64,000 nt of DNA, taken from assembly GCF_040581405.1 (NCBI RefSeq), contig NZ_CP137157.1, positions 562,001 to 626,000 on the forward strand, read 5' to 3'. Shown piece by piece: positions 16,803-26,078 of the stretch. The DNA comes from Komagataeibacter sucrofermentans DSM 15973 (GTDB taxonomy: Bacteria > Pseudomonadota > Alphaproteobacteria > Acetobacterales > Acetobacteraceae). The notes under the pieces were generated by a model that was not told the origin of the DNA, made no database searches, and was given only the letters and a program-made list of their open reading frames with translations. How positions within the stretch are numbered: position 1 is the first letter of the stretch; every line of letters starts with the position of its first letter. The translations under genes were made by a program, and so were the position numbers.

Positions 16803-19184
16803 GTGGCCCAGACTGTCAGTTTTTCCGTAGGCGGCATGAGCTGCGCGGCCTGCGCCACGCGGCTGGAAAAGGTGCTCAACCGGCAGGGGGGCGTGCAGGC
16901 CACGGTCAACTTTGCCACCAACCGGGTGCAGGCCGAGGTCGATGACCCCGCAACCGCGCTGCCTGCCATGGTCGCGGCTATTGGCAAGGCGGGTTTTGAG
17001 GTTGCAGAAAACAGCGTGGACCTGTCGGTTACCGGCATGAGCTGTGCGGCCTGCGCGGCGCGGGTCGAGAAAATTCTCAACCGCCTGCCGCTGACACAGG
17101 CCAGCGTGAATTTTGCCACCGGGCACGCGCATGTCTCGTACGTGCCCGGCATGGGCGGGCCAGAAACCTTTATTGCCCGCATTGAAAAAGCCGGTTTTGG
17201 CGCAACCATGGTAGATGATGCAGCGCCGCGCCCGGACCCGCACGCCCAGCGCATGCAGGCGTGGCGGAGGGAACGCAACGAGTTTACACTCACCCTCGTG
17301 CTGGCTCTGCCATTTGCGGCGCAGATGCTGGCCATGCTGGCGGGCATGGGGTTCATGCTGCCCGGCCCCGTGCAGGCAGTGCTGGCCACGGTGGTGCAGT
17401 TTTACTGCGCGCGCCACCTCTATCCCCGTGCGTGGAAGGCCGTGCGCGGTGGAGCGGCCAATATGGATGTGCTGGTGGTGCTGGGCACGGGCATCGCCTA
17501 TTTTTTCAGCCTGACGGTTCTGGTCCTGCGCCTGCCGCAGCCGCTGTATTTCGAGAGCAGCGTTGCCATCATCACGCTCATCTCACTGGGCCGCCTTATG
17601 GAGAGCCGCGCGCGTGATAAAACCGCGGCAGGGCTGGAAAGCCTGCTGAAACTACAGCCTCCGCTGGCCCATGTGGAACGCGATGGCGTGGTGCGCGACT
17701 GCCCGGTGGAACAGGTGCGCGTGGGCGATGTGTTTATCGTGCGCCCCGGCGAGAGCCTGCCGGTGGATGGCGCGGTGCTTGATGGCGCATCGGATGTGAA
17801 TGAAGCCATGCTGACCGGCGAGAGCATGCCCGTGGCCAAGCAGGTGCATGACACGGTTTTTGCAGGCACGCTCAACACCACCGGCAGCCTGCGGGTAAAG
17901 GCCACCGGCGTGGGGGCGGATACCGCGCTGGCTCATATCGTGAAAATGGTGGAGCAGGCGCAGGGCAGCAAGGCGCATGTGCAACGTCTGGCCGACCGGG
18001 TGGCGGGCGTGTTCGTGCCGGTGGTGCTGGTATTGGCAGCACTTACCTTTGGCGTGTGGTGGGGGGTGAGCGGACATGTTTCGGCCAGCCTTATTGCCGC
18101 CGTGTCGGTTCTGGTCATTGCCTGCCCGTGTTCACTGGGGCTGGCTACGCCCACCGCCATCATGGTGGGCACCGGGCTTGGCGCGCGTGCGGGTATCCTG
18201 TTCCGTAATGCCGATGCGCTGGAACAGGCGCAAAAACTTGATACAATCATGCTCGACAAGACCGGCACCCTGACCGAAGGCACCCCCACGGTGCAGGACG
18301 TGCAGGCCCGGCCCGGCGTGGACCTGGTCCACCTGCTGGCAGTGGCCTGCACGCTGGAGCAGGATTCCGAGCACCCGCTGGCCCGCGCCATCATGGCGCA
18401 TGCCGCCAGGCTTGGCGTGCAACACGGCACGCTGGCCGCCTTTCAGGCTACGCCGGGGCTGGGGGTTGCAGGCATGGTGGATGGCATGGCGGCCTGCCTC
18501 GGCGCGCCGCGCTTTCTGGCTGAACGCGGCATTGCGCTGGACCCGGAGGCGGCAGGCGGACTGACGGGCGCGGGGCGCACTGTGATTGGCGTGGCGCAGG
18601 CGGGGCGTCTGCTGGGTTATATTGCCCTGTCCGATACGTTACGGCCTGATGCGGTCGCGAGTGTGGCCGCGTTCCGGGCGGCGGGCATCCGGGTGGTCAT
18701 GCTCACGGGGGATAGCCCGCAGGCAGCAGGCCCCGTCGCGGCCGCAGTGGGGGTGGATGATTACCGCGCGGGCGTGCTGCCCGGTGACAAGGCGCGGATT
18801 ATCGAACAGTACCGCGCGCAGGGCCATGTGGTGGGCATGGTGGGTGATGGCATCAATGATGCGCCGGCGCTGGCTGCGGCTGACGTGGGTTTTGCCATCG
18901 GGGCCGGAGCCGCCATCGCGCGCGAGACAGCAGATATCGTGCTGATGAAGAATGAACTGGCCAGCGTGGGCGACGCCATCTCGCTTTCGCGCGCCACACT
19001 GGCCAAGATCCGGCAGAACCTGTTTTTTGCGTTCATCTATAATATTCTGGGCCTGCCGCTTGCAGCCTTCGGCCTGCTCAACCCTATTGTGGCGGCAGGC
19101 GCCATGGCCATGAGTTCGGTCTCGGTGGTCAGCAACGCGCTGCTGCTCAACCGCTGGCGGCCGCAACCCCGCGCCCGGAGCTGA
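16803..19184 (+). CDS. copA: Cu(I)-exporting P-type ATPase
   Basis: The 793-residue P1B-1 ATPase pumps Cu(I) from the cytoplasm. Two N-terminal HMA domains each carry GMSCAAC (~residues 12 and 79). The membrane CPC motif (ACPCSLGLATP) is near residue 441, the phosphorylated Asp is D485 in DKTGTLTEG, the HP motif is SEHPLA, and GDGINDAPAL closes the ATP domain. The GTG start at 16803 is preceded by AAGGAG with 7-nt spacing and is preferred over GTG 16782, which lies too close to the promoter. A CsoR regulator follows 103 bp downstream. A CsoR-type dyad overlaps its promoter. Confidence 0.95.
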   Translation: MAQTVSFSVGGMSCAACATRLEKVLNRQGGVQATVNFATNRVQAEVDDPATALPAMVAAIGKAGFEVAENSVDLSVTGMSCAACAARVEKILNRLPLTQASVNFATGHAHVSYVPGMGGPETFIARIEKAGFGATMVDDAAPRPDPHAQRMQAWRRERNEFTLTLVLALPFAAQMLAMLAGMGFMLPGPVQAVLATVVQFYCARHLYPRAWKAVRGGAANMDVLVVLGTGIAYFFSLTVLVLRLPQPLYFESSVAIITLISLGRLMESRARDKTAAGLESLLKLQPPLAHVERDGVVRDCPVEQVRVGDVFIVRPGESLPVDGAVLDGASDVNEAMLTGESMPVAKQVHDTVFAGTLNTTGSLRVKATGVGADTALAHIVKMVEQAQGSKAHVQRLADRVAGVFVPVVLVLAALTFGVWWGVSGHVSASLIAAVSVLVIACPCSLGLATPTAIMVGTGLGARAGILFRNADALEQAQKLDTIMLDKTGTLTEGTPTVQDVQARPGVDLVHLLAVACTLEQDSEHPLARAIMAHAARLGVQHGTLAAFQATPGLGVAGMVDGMAACLGAPRFLAERGIALDPEAAGGLTGAGRTVIGVAQAGRLLGYIALSDTLRPDAVASVAAFRAAGIRVVMLTGDSPQAAGPVAAAVGVDDYRAGVLPGDKARIIEQYRAQGHVVGMVGDGINDAPALAAADVGFAIGAGAAIARETADIVLMKNELASVGDAISLSRATLAKIRQNLFFAFIYNILGLPLAAFGLLNPIVAAGAMAMSSVSVVSNALLLNRWRPQPRARS

Positions 19185-19287
19185 ATGAGGCTCACATCAT
19201 GTTACGGCCTGTTCCGCATGCGTGTGCTCGTCTATGCTGCGGCATGGTGGCATGATCCAGCATGATTCAAGGGATGGACGACGACGC

Positions 19288-19626
19288 GTGACCAGAGATA
19301 AACAGCAGGTAACAGACCCCGCAGCCTGCACGCAGTGCGTTCCACAGCATGACAGGGTCGTGGAACAGCCCCACAAGAAAGCCCTGATCAACCGCGTGCG
19401 CCGCATTGAAGGGCAGGTGGGCGGCGTGATGAACATGATCGAGAATGACCGCTACTGCGTGGATATTCTGACCCAGATATCGGCGGTAAAGTCGGCGCTT
19501 GATGGGGTTGCGATCCAGATCCTGTCCTCTCATGCCAAGGGCTGCGTGCGCAAGGCGGTGCAGGAAGATGGCGGCGAGGAAACGATGGAAGAGCTGCTCG
19601 GCATCATCCGCAAGCTGATCCGGTAG
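19288..19626 (+). CDS. csoR: CsoR-family copper-sensing repressor
   Basis: The 112-residue all-helical protein has the family core NRVRRIEGQVGGVMNMIE and DILTQISAVKSAL. Cys57, His82 and Cys86 reproduce the 25- and 4-residue spacing of the Cu(I) ligand triad of M. tuberculosis CsoR, with Tyr just before the first Cys as there. RcnR and FrmR relatives have other ligand sets, so copper is the likely signal. An unusual N-terminal extension contains CTQC. The GTG start at 19288 is a choice; ATG 19252 is possible. It is downstream of the Cu(I) ATPase and probably represses the two promoters with ATACC-N7-GGTAT-like dyads. Confidence 0.85.
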   Translation: MTRDKQQVTDPAACTQCVPQHDRVVEQPHKKALINRVRRIEGQVGGVMNMIENDRYCVDILTQISAVKSALDGVAIQILSSHAKGCVRKAVQEDGGEETMEELLGIIRKLIR

Positions 19627-19662
19627 GTGCGTTCTCCATTACTGGTAAAGAACGGAACAAAG

Positions 19663-19730
19663 ACGTTTCTGGTAAGGATTTTTTTTAAAAGCTTCGATAG
19701 ACACTGCTTTTTTTAAAACGGCAGTGCCTA
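19663..19730. repeat. Dispersed intergenic repeat, copy 4 (diverged)
   Basis: GTTTCTGGTAAGGATTTTTT with AAAAGCTTCGATAG, then CACTGCTTTTTTT pairing with AAAACGGCAGTG, keep the two-hairpin layout with compensating changes: CACTGC pairs with GCAGTG where other copies have GCCGCC and GGCGGC. It lies between two convergent 3' ends. Confidence 0.65.
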
Positions 19731-19747
19731 TGAAACATATGTTCCCT

Positions 19748-20857
19748 TTACTGCATGCGGAGCGCCATGCGGCCTATGGCCGGGTCATCGGTAAAGAAGC
19801 CATCAAGCCCCAGGTCCAGATAACGCCGTATTTCGGCAATTGCTCCGGGCACGTTGCGCGCGCTGTCGCCCTCGCCATTGCGGAGCTGGGCGGGCAGGAA
19901 GTGGTTCTCGGGGCGGAAGGTGTAGGAATGCACCAGCAGGCCCGCCGCATGGGCATCATCAATCAGGCTGGTGGGCGCAAGCCACGCGCCGGAGGCATCA
20001 CGCGGCATGATGTCATCATTCGAGGGGCCAATGACATCGGCATAGGCCCGCACGCCGCGCAGGCCATCAGGGGTCATGAAATCGCCAAAGGTGACCGGCC
20101 TGGCCGTGCCCAGCGTGTCAGGCACCGTTTCCGTGCGCCTGCCCATGAGGAACATGAGCCGCGCCTGCGGGTTGATGGCCTGCACCCGCCCATGGAGCGC
20201 GCGCAGGTTCGCCGTCTCGAAGGACTGGACCTCGAGCGGGCAGTAGCGGGTGTAGTCATGGTCGGCGATGACGTGCAGGAACGTCTCCTCCGGCGTATGG
20301 CCAAGTTTATGGAAATGCGTTGAATTCTTTATTTCGGGTATCAGCCCGATCATGCGCCCGCGGGTTGCGGCCTCGGCTGCGACAAAGTCGATCACTTCCT
20401 CAAAGGTTAGAATATCGAAATGCCCGTCATAACGGGTGTTGTGGGCGCGCAGGGCGGGCAGGCGTTCCCTGGCGCGCAGGGTCTTGAGTTCGGCCAGGGT
20501 GAAATCGGTCGTGAACCAGCCGGTTTCCGCCTTGCCATCAATGGTCATGGTGCGACGGCGGCTGGCAAATTCCGGGTGGCTGGCCACATCGGATGTGTCT
20601 GCGATATTGCTTTCATGACGGGCGACGAGCACGCCATCACGGGTGGGCACGAGGTCGGGCTCGATATAATCCGCCCCATCGGCAATGGCGCGGGCATAGG
20701 CGGCCAGCGTGTGTTCGGGCCGCAGGGCCGATGCCCCCCGATGCGCCATGACAGCAGGCACCGGCGCCAGGGAAGGGTTTGCAAAAGCCTGCCGGGCTGT
20801 GGTCAGCGCCGCCATGCTCATCAATGTGCCTGTCATGGCCTGTCTACGGGTCAGCAT
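19748..20857 (-). CDS. glpQ: Periplasmic glycerophosphodiester phosphodiesterase
   Basis: This 369-residue exported enzyme hydrolyses glycerophosphodiesters to glycerol-3-phosphate and an alcohol. An N-terminal LTRRQAMTG stretch and hydrophobic segment look like a Tat or Sec signal ending near AFA. The catalytic GDPD signature follows: VMAHRGASALRPEHTLAAY with the His-Arg pair, then DYIEPDLVPTRDGVLVARHE with the metal-binding Glu/Asp and the second His. IPEIKNSTHF and the C-terminal DGFFTDDP are conserved. The length fits periplasmic GlpQ rather than the shorter cytoplasmic UgpQ. No glycerol-3-phosphate transporter is adjacent. Confidence 0.92.
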   Translation of the reverse strand: MLTRRQAMTGTLMSMAALTTARQAFANPSLAPVPAVMAHRGASALRPEHTLAAYARAIADGADYIEPDLVPTRDGVLVARHESNIADTSDVASHPEFASRRRTMTIDGKAETGWFTTDFTLAELKTLRARERLPALRAHNTRYDGHFDILTFEEVIDFVAAEAATRGRMIGLIPEIKNSTHFHKLGHTPEETFLHVIADHDYTRYCPLEVQSFETANLRALHGRVQAINPQARLMFLMGRRTETVPDTLGTARPVTFGDFMTPDGLRGVRAYADVIGPSNDDIMPRDASGAWLAPTSLIDDAHAAGLLVHSYTFRPENHFLPAQLRNGEGDSARNVPGAIAEIRRYLDLGLDGFFTDDPAIGRMALRMQ

Positions 20858-21088
20858 GCCTCTGTCCTTTAAAAGCGCGCGCCAATTTTAAGCCAGAACG
20901 CGCGTAGGGCAATGCAGGGCGACCGGCCAGAACGGCGCTTGACCGGGAATTCTATGTGACAGTTTAATGAAAGTTCTCCTGCAAAAGGAGTAAAGCCGCT
21001 TTTGCGATTGTCTTTCCTGTCATGACAGTCTGCTTTCCGGGCTTTATTTACATGTTATGACTGGTGCAGGCTGCCCGGCCAGATCGCC
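20858..21088. other. Intergenic region upstream of glpQ
   Basis: No gene or repeat is visible. It should contain the minus-strand glpQ promoter, but no good hexamer pair stands out. Confidence 0.4.
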
Positions 21089-21370
21089 ATGGCGGAATCC
21101 GAATACTGTCATCCTGAGGGCAATGTCGACGGCACTCTCTCCAGGGGCCATGAAAGCTATTCAGATGGCACATCGGTGGTCTATTGCAATGACATGATGG
21201 CATGGCATATTGTGCAAATAAAGGACGTGCTGCACACCACGGTCAACTATTCGGGCAAGTATTTCACCTCGTTTGGTGCAATGCGGGGCGCATCTGACGG
21301 GTTTGGCAACGTCCTGACCTTCAACCATGGCTTCTGGCATCAGGTCTGTCCGGGCATTACATTGAAATAG
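21089..21370 (+). CDS. Small hypothetical protein, possibly a gene remnant
   Basis: A 93-codon frame with no recognised domain. It contains two Trp, several Tyr/Phe and three Cys, a composition more like coding than chance. No ribosome-binding site precedes the ATG, and the frame is open about 15 codons further upstream without a start. The surroundings are lower in GC than neighbouring genes. It may be the 3' remnant of a larger gene or not a gene at all. Confidence 0.3.
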   Translation: MAESEYCHPEGNVDGTLSRGHESYSDGTSVVYCNDMMAWHIVQIKDVLHTTVNYSGKYFTSFGAMRGASDGFGNVLTFNHGFWHQVCPGITLK

Positions 21371-21948
21371 GAAGTCATGAACCTGGCCAACTGGCAGCCA
21401 CGCTGCGTGAGTGGCGCGTATCTGCAATATGTTGATGAAATGGAGCATTACGGTCGTGCCGTTTATTTCCGTATTGTTTTAGCTGATGGATGACATGTCT
21501 AGGGCAGCCATTTCGCAATACTTACTGTCTGGGGCGTGATCGTGGCTCGATCAGGGCCTGAAATGAACGGGTATGGGAGCATCGTGTACATGAAAAACTG
21601 AAATAGTAATGATACTTTTTCAATGCATATTAAACGTGTTTTATAATCAGCACGCATGATGCTGTTATAACGGCTGTCATTCATGGTTCTTTCGCCGGGG
21701 CGCGGCCATGCGGTTGTGCTGGCTGGCGGTCTGATCCTGTCACTATATTTTTACAAAACATGTCCTGCCTGCGGCAGCCGCTACTTTTACTCGTGAGACG
21801 TGAAGCTGCTATACGCGTAGATAGGGGTATAAAAGGTTGCAGGACTGCAGTAAGTGGCGGTATCGATATAAACACTATTGCATCCCGCACGGCCATGCCT
21901 GTCTTCCGGCATTCCTGCTGGACCAACGTGCATGAGAGGCGACGCTAG
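21371..21948. other. Long leader region before the FAD dehydrogenase operon
   Basis: This 578-bp region is AT-richer than its flanks and shows no credible gene. TATAAT at 21642-21647 has TTCAAT 17 bp upstream and could be a promoter about 300 bp before the operon. TATAAA at 21828-21833 follows a GGGG tract and is a closer -10 candidate without a good -35. Confidence 0.4.
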
Positions 21949-22563
21949 ATGGCTGCAGACCGGCCCTGTTTTCCTACCAGTATTCATCGTTCCACCCCCA
22001 ATACCATCAGACTGAACCGGGCGCTGCGCATGACGCGCCGCGATGCGCTGCTCGGTGCGTTCGGGGCTGCCGTTGTCGTTACGGGCAGCGGGCAGGGCAT
22101 GGCCGCCACGGCAGAGGAAGACACGGTCATACCGCTGTTCCTCGCCCTGTCGCAGCGCCTGACGGATCGTGACACGCTTGATCCGCGCATTGGTCATGCC
22201 CTGTATGCGGGCATCATCCACGCCGTGCCCGAGCGGCGTGACCAGATCCAGAAGCTGCATGATTTCATGACCGGCGGCAATTTTGCCTCCGCCCGCGCGC
22301 TCGCCTCCGCCGCCGAGCATCAGGATCCCGTGTTCAAGGATGTCATTCAGGATATCATGACCGGCTGGTATCGCGGCCTGGCCGACCATAAGGTCGTGGT
22401 CTATCGCTCCGCGCTGATGTTCGACATCACCAAGGATGCGATCTACCCCAAGACCTATGCAACGGGTGGTCCGTTCTACTGGACCCAGACCCCGCCGGAA
22501 GTGGCTGTTCCCACTGGTGAACCCGCTCTTTCGCCTTCGAAACTCGTGATCGAACCTACCTGA
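21949..22563 (+). CDS. Small subunit of a membrane-bound FAD-cytochrome c dehydrogenase (gluconate 2-DH subunit 3 family)
   Basis: This 204-residue exported protein belongs to the small-subunit family of gluconate 2-, 2-ketogluconate and fructose dehydrogenases. RMTRRDALLGAFGAAVVVTG is a Tat signal (residues ~27-46) behind an unusually long N-region. The mature part has LALSQRLTDRDTLDPRIGHALYAGI and a C-terminal YPKTYATGGPFYWTQTPPEVAVPTGEP. The small subunit is needed for export of the FAD subunit, which has no signal of its own. GAGG lies about 10 nt before the chosen ATG. It opens a three-gene operon in the order small-FAD-cytochrome, as in kgdSLC-type clusters. Confidence 0.85.
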   Translation: MAADRPCFPTSIHRSTPNTIRLNRALRMTRRDALLGAFGAAVVVTGSGQGMAATAEEDTVIPLFLALSQRLTDRDTLDPRIGHALYAGIIHAVPERRDQIQKLHDFMTGGNFASARALASAAEHQDPVFKDVIQDIMTGWYRGLADHKVVVYRSALMFDITKDAIYPKTYATGGPFYWTQTPPEVAVPTGEPALSPSKLVIEPT

Positions 22564-22579
22564 TATCCGGAGCCTTTTT

Positions 22580-24217
22580 ATGCCGTCCGAACAAGACCTA
22601 TCTGCCGACGTCGTAATCGTCGGCTCCGGCGTCGCTGGCAGCTCCATTGCCAACGAACTGGCGCGCGCGGGTATTTCCGTCATCGTGCTTGAAGCGGGGC
22701 CACGGGTCGACCGCCAGCATTTTGTCGAGAACTTCCGCAACCTCGAGAACAAACCCTCCTATCAGGGGCCGTTCCCGACGGTGCCGTGGGCGCGTCATCC
22801 GCCCGATCAGGTTACCCCCAACGATTACCTGCACACCACCGGCCCCGATGCCGAGGCCTACCAGCAGGTCTACCTGCGCATGATGGGTGGCACCACCTGG
22901 CACTGGGCTGGCTGCGCGTGGCGTTACCTGCCATCGGATTTTGAACTCAAGACCCGCTATGGCCAGGGCCGTGACTGGGCGCTGAAATATGATGATCTCG
23001 AGCCGTTCTACTACCAGGCCGAGGTGATGATGGGCGTGTGCGGCCCGGACCCGAAGGTGGAAGACCTCGGCTCACCGCGCAAGCAGCCCTACCCGATGGA
23101 TGCGCTGCCCATTTCCTATGCGGCCCAGCAGTTCCGCAAGCTGATTTCGGAAAAGACGCCGTATCGCGTGGTGCATGAGCCGCAGGCCCGCAACACCCGC
23201 CCGTATGACAGCCGCCCGACCTGCGAGGGGCATAACAACTGCATGCCCATCTGCCCGATCGGGGCGATGTATAACGGCAGCTACTCCGTCTATCATGCCG
23301 AGGCGGCAGGGGCGAAGTTCGTGCCCAACGCCGTGGTGTACCGAATCGAGCGTGACAGCGCCAACAAGCGCGTCACCGCCGTGCATTATTATGATCCCGA
23401 CAAGGGGTCGCACCGCGTGACCGGCAAGTATTTCGTGATTGCGGCGCACTGCATCGAGACCGCAAAGCTCATGCTGTTCTCCGCCGATGAGCAGAGCCCG
23501 GACGGCATCGCCAACAGTTCGGGCCATGTCGGTCGCAACATGATGGACCACACCGGCGTGCAGGTGAGCTTCATCAGTGGCGACAAGGCCCTGTGGCCCG
23601 GTCGTGGCCCGCTGGAAACCAACGTGATCGACAATTTCCGCGATGGTGACTGGCGCAACGAGCGTGGCGCGTATCTGGTGCACATGGTTGATGACAACCA
23701 GGTTGACCTGGCCACGCAGCTTGCCATCTCCAAGGGGTATGTCGGGCGTGAGCTTGAGGAGCAGATCCGCTATCTCGCCTCGCACACGGTGCGCCTGTTC
23801 AGCCATAACGAAGGCCTTGCCGACCCGGACAACCGCCTGACGCTGAGCAAGACCAACAAGGATATTCTCGGCATTCCGCACCCCGAGGTCTATTACAAGC
23901 TGCCCGAATATACGGTGAAGAGCTGCGAGCACACGCGCGGCCTGTTCCGTGACCTGATCGGCCTCATGCATGGTACGGATGAGGAATGGACGCCGGGCTA
24001 CTTCCCGCAGGATCATCCCGCAGGCAGCACCATCATGGGCACCGACCCGAAGGATTCCGTGGTGGACGGCTTCTGCCGCACGCATGACCACGAAAACCTG
24101 TTTATCGCGAGTTCGTCCGTTTTCTCTTCGGTCGGAACCGGCAACATCACCCTGACAGTCGCCGCACTTGCCCTGCGCGTGGCTGATACGCTTAAAAAAG
24201 AACTCGCCCATGCCTGA
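22580..24217 (+). CDS. FAD (GMC-type) large subunit of the membrane dehydrogenase
   Basis: The 545-residue catalytic subunit begins with an FAD-binding VVIVGSGVAGSSIANELARAG motif (residues ~11-31). RMMGGTTWHWAGCAWRYLPSDF is the flavin-contact region of this branch of the GMC oxidoreductases. CEGHNNCMPICPIGAMYNG contains the Cys pattern proposed to bind a 3Fe-4S cluster in fructose dehydrogenase-type enzymes. C-terminal SSVFSSVGTGNITLTVAALALR holds the second conserved block. It lacks a signal peptide and is probably carried by the small subunit through Tat. Gluconate, 2-ketogluconate and fructose enzymes are all close relatives, so the substrate is left open. Confidence 0.9.
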   Translation: MPSEQDLSADVVIVGSGVAGSSIANELARAGISVIVLEAGPRVDRQHFVENFRNLENKPSYQGPFPTVPWARHPPDQVTPNDYLHTTGPDAEAYQQVYLRMMGGTTWHWAGCAWRYLPSDFELKTRYGQGRDWALKYDDLEPFYYQAEVMMGVCGPDPKVEDLGSPRKQPYPMDALPISYAAQQFRKLISEKTPYRVVHEPQARNTRPYDSRPTCEGHNNCMPICPIGAMYNGSYSVYHAEAAGAKFVPNAVVYRIERDSANKRVTAVHYYDPDKGSHRVTGKYFVIAAHCIETAKLMLFSADEQSPDGIANSSGHVGRNMMDHTGVQVSFISGDKALWPGRGPLETNVIDNFRDGDWRNERGAYLVHMVDDNQVDLATQLAISKGYVGRELEEQIRYLASHTVRLFSHNEGLADPDNRLTLSKTNKDILGIPHPEVYYKLPEYTVKSCEHTRGLFRDLIGLMHGTDEEWTPGYFPQDHPAGSTIMGTDPKDSVVDGFCRTHDHENLFIASSSVFSSVGTGNITLTVAALALRVADTLKKELAHA

Positions 24218-25532
24218 CGTGACGCGCAAGATCCTGTGGTCGGTTTTGACCGCAGGCACTGCTCTTGCAACATTTTCTGCCGTTCCCGCGCGGGCGGATG
24301 ATCCTTCTGCCGACCTCATGGCCCGTGGCGAGTATATCGCCACGGCAGGCGACTGCGTTGCCTGTCATACCGCCCCTGGCGGCAAGCCTTTTGCAGGTGG
24401 CCTGAAGATCACCACGCCCATGGGCGATGTGGTGACGACCAACATCACGCCTGATCCCGATCATGGCATTGGCAAATACACGGAAGAGGATTTCGAGAAG
24501 AGCCTGCGTCATGGCATTCGCCGTGATGGCAGCCGGCTTTATCCCGCCATGCCCTACGTGTCCTATGCCGGCATGACGGATGATGACGTGAAGGCGCTGT
24601 ATACCTGGTTCATGCATGGCGTGAAGCCGGTGGCCGAGACGCCGCCGGTCACATCGCTCAACTTCCCGGCCAACCTGCGCATCACGATGGGCCTGTGGAA
24701 CATGGTGGCCACCAGCGAACCCCCCGAAACCGGGGATTCCGCCACCTTTGACAAGCTGCGCCGGGGCAAATACCTGGCCCGTGCCCTTGAGCATTGTGGT
24801 ACCTGCCATACGCCGCGCAACATCATGCTGAGCGAGAAAGAGGACAGCTACCTTGCAGGTGCCAGCCTGCTCGGGTGGTATGCCCCTAACATTACCTCCA
24901 GCAAGACGGGCGGCATCGGCAACTGGAGCGAGGACAACCTCGTTGAATACCTCAAGACCGGCCATGTGGCAGGCCTGAGCCAGGCAGCCGGCCCGATGGG
25001 CGAGGCGGTGGAGCACAGCACCAGTCACCTGACCAATGATGACCTGCATGCGCTTGCAGCCTACATCCTGCAGGTGCCTGCCAAGGATGACGAGGCCGAG
25101 CGCAGCCCGCGTGAGCAGTTTGGCAAGCCGCTTGAAGAGGCGGATGTCCGCTCGGGTGAACTCACCCGCATCGACAAGCTTGACCCGATGGACGGCGCGC
25201 ACATCTATGATGCAAACTGCGCGGCCTGTCATGGCAGTAACGGCGCGGGCACGGCTGACCATTATGCACCCTCGCTGTTCCATAACTCGGTGGTTGGCTC
25301 AGCGCGGCCCGATGACCTGATTATGGCCGTGCTCAATGGCGTGGACCGTAATGCGGGCGGGGTGCATGTGCATATGCCTGCCTTCAACCAGAGCTCCGAC
25401 GTGGAGCGCCTGAGCAATGCCGAGATTGCCAGCGTGGTCAACTATGTCACGGCCACGTTTGGCAGTGGCGACCACGGTGTAACCGCCGAACAGGTGGAAA
25501 AAATGGGCAAGGAACTGCCCAAGACTCCCTAA
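24210..25532 (+). CDS. Triheme cytochrome c subunit of the membrane dehydrogenase
   Basis: This 440-residue exported protein has three CxxCH haem c sites: CVACH (~residue 50), CGTCH (~205) and CAACH (~342). An N-terminal signal sequence ends near ARADD. Distal Met ligands are expected for each domain. It anchors the dehydrogenase at the outer face of the inner membrane and passes electrons to ubiquinone, as in AAB gluconate and alcohol dehydrogenases. The start overlaps the last codons of the FAD subunit by 8 bp, showing translational coupling. A long nested hairpin follows the stop. Confidence 0.92.
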   Translation: MPDVTRKILWSVLTAGTALATFSAVPARADDPSADLMARGEYIATAGDCVACHTAPGGKPFAGGLKITTPMGDVVTTNITPDPDHGIGKYTEEDFEKSLRHGIRRDGSRLYPAMPYVSYAGMTDDDVKALYTWFMHGVKPVAETPPVTSLNFPANLRITMGLWNMVATSEPPETGDSATFDKLRRGKYLARALEHCGTCHTPRNIMLSEKEDSYLAGASLLGWYAPNITSSKTGGIGNWSEDNLVEYLKTGHVAGLSQAAGPMGEAVEHSTSHLTNDDLHALAAYILQVPAKDDEAERSPREQFGKPLEEADVRSGELTRIDKLDPMDGAHIYDANCAACHGSNGAGTADHYAPSLFHNSVVGSARPDDLIMAVLNGVDRNAGGVHVHMPAFNQSSDVERLSNAEIASVVNYVTATFGSGDHGVTAEQVEKMGKELPKTP

Positions 25533-25546
25533 AGGCTTTTCAGGCT

Positions 25547-25589
25547 CCGGCGGTGTCTGCATCCCCATTGAGGGGTGCAGGGTCGCCGG
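25547..25589 (+). terminator. Nested hairpin after the FAD dehydrogenase operon
   Basis: Inner arms TGCATCCC and GGGGTGCA, around the region C-ATTGA, are enclosed by CCGGCG (25547-25552) and CGCCGG (25584-25589). No uninterrupted T-tract follows, so this may be a 3'-end stabiliser or a Rho-assisted terminator. Confidence 0.45.
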
Positions 25590-25666
25590 GGTTGGTCTTT
25601 GCAATACTGTCAGCGCAGGAAATATTTGTCCTGCCGGTGCAGTAAAAAAGTATCTCTCTATAATAT

Positions 25667-25945
25667 TTACTTTTTGCGCCGGGGCGGAAAACGCTCCGGC
25701 GCTTTTGCTGCATCAAAGCCGTGTTCTTCTACCCGCAGCGGAACGATCATGTCTGGCGCATGGTTTCTGCCTGGCCAATGACCCCAGATGACTTTTGCTG
25801 CGAATGTGCGGCCACGGCATTCAACATTCACCATATCACCCACCACGGGAACCGGACCGTTGAAGAGGTTCTGATCAGCGCGAAGTTCGCATTCGGTCAC
25901 GACTTCCCCTGATTGCAGCAATATCCGTTTGATCCAGTAGCGCAT
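25667..25945 (-). CDS. Small conserved-looking hypothetical protein
   Basis: A 92-residue frame beginning MRYWIKRILLQSGEVVTECELR. Evenly spaced strands (VPVVGDMVNVECRGRTFAAKVIWGHWPGR) suggest a small beta-rich fold, and the C-terminus is basic (ERFPPRRKK). There is no signal peptide or recognised motif, and the ribosome-binding site is weak. The composition is protein-like, so I regard it as probably real. It lies alone between the dehydrogenase operon and the PAP2 gene. Confidence 0.55.
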   Translation of the reverse strand: MRYWIKRILLQSGEVVTECELRADQNLFNGPVPVVGDMVNVECRGRTFAAKVIWGHWPGRNHAPDMIVPLRVEEHGFDAAKAPERFPPRRKK

Positions 25946-26078
25946 ACTACAGGCATAGCAGATAGCGCCTTATGGCAGGCCCCACAATGAATCCTGGCGC
26001 GGCAGAAACGGTGTTCGCTAGCGAGCGGGGAGTGTCTGTGATAGGCACGACAGGCGCAAAACGGGACCCAGGATCATA

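Noticed and set aside
21811-21833. Third CsoR-type site (ATACGC...GGGGTAT) ahead of the FAD dehydrogenase
   Set aside because: The left half lacks ATACC, spacing is 20 rather than 17, and the genes have no copper link.
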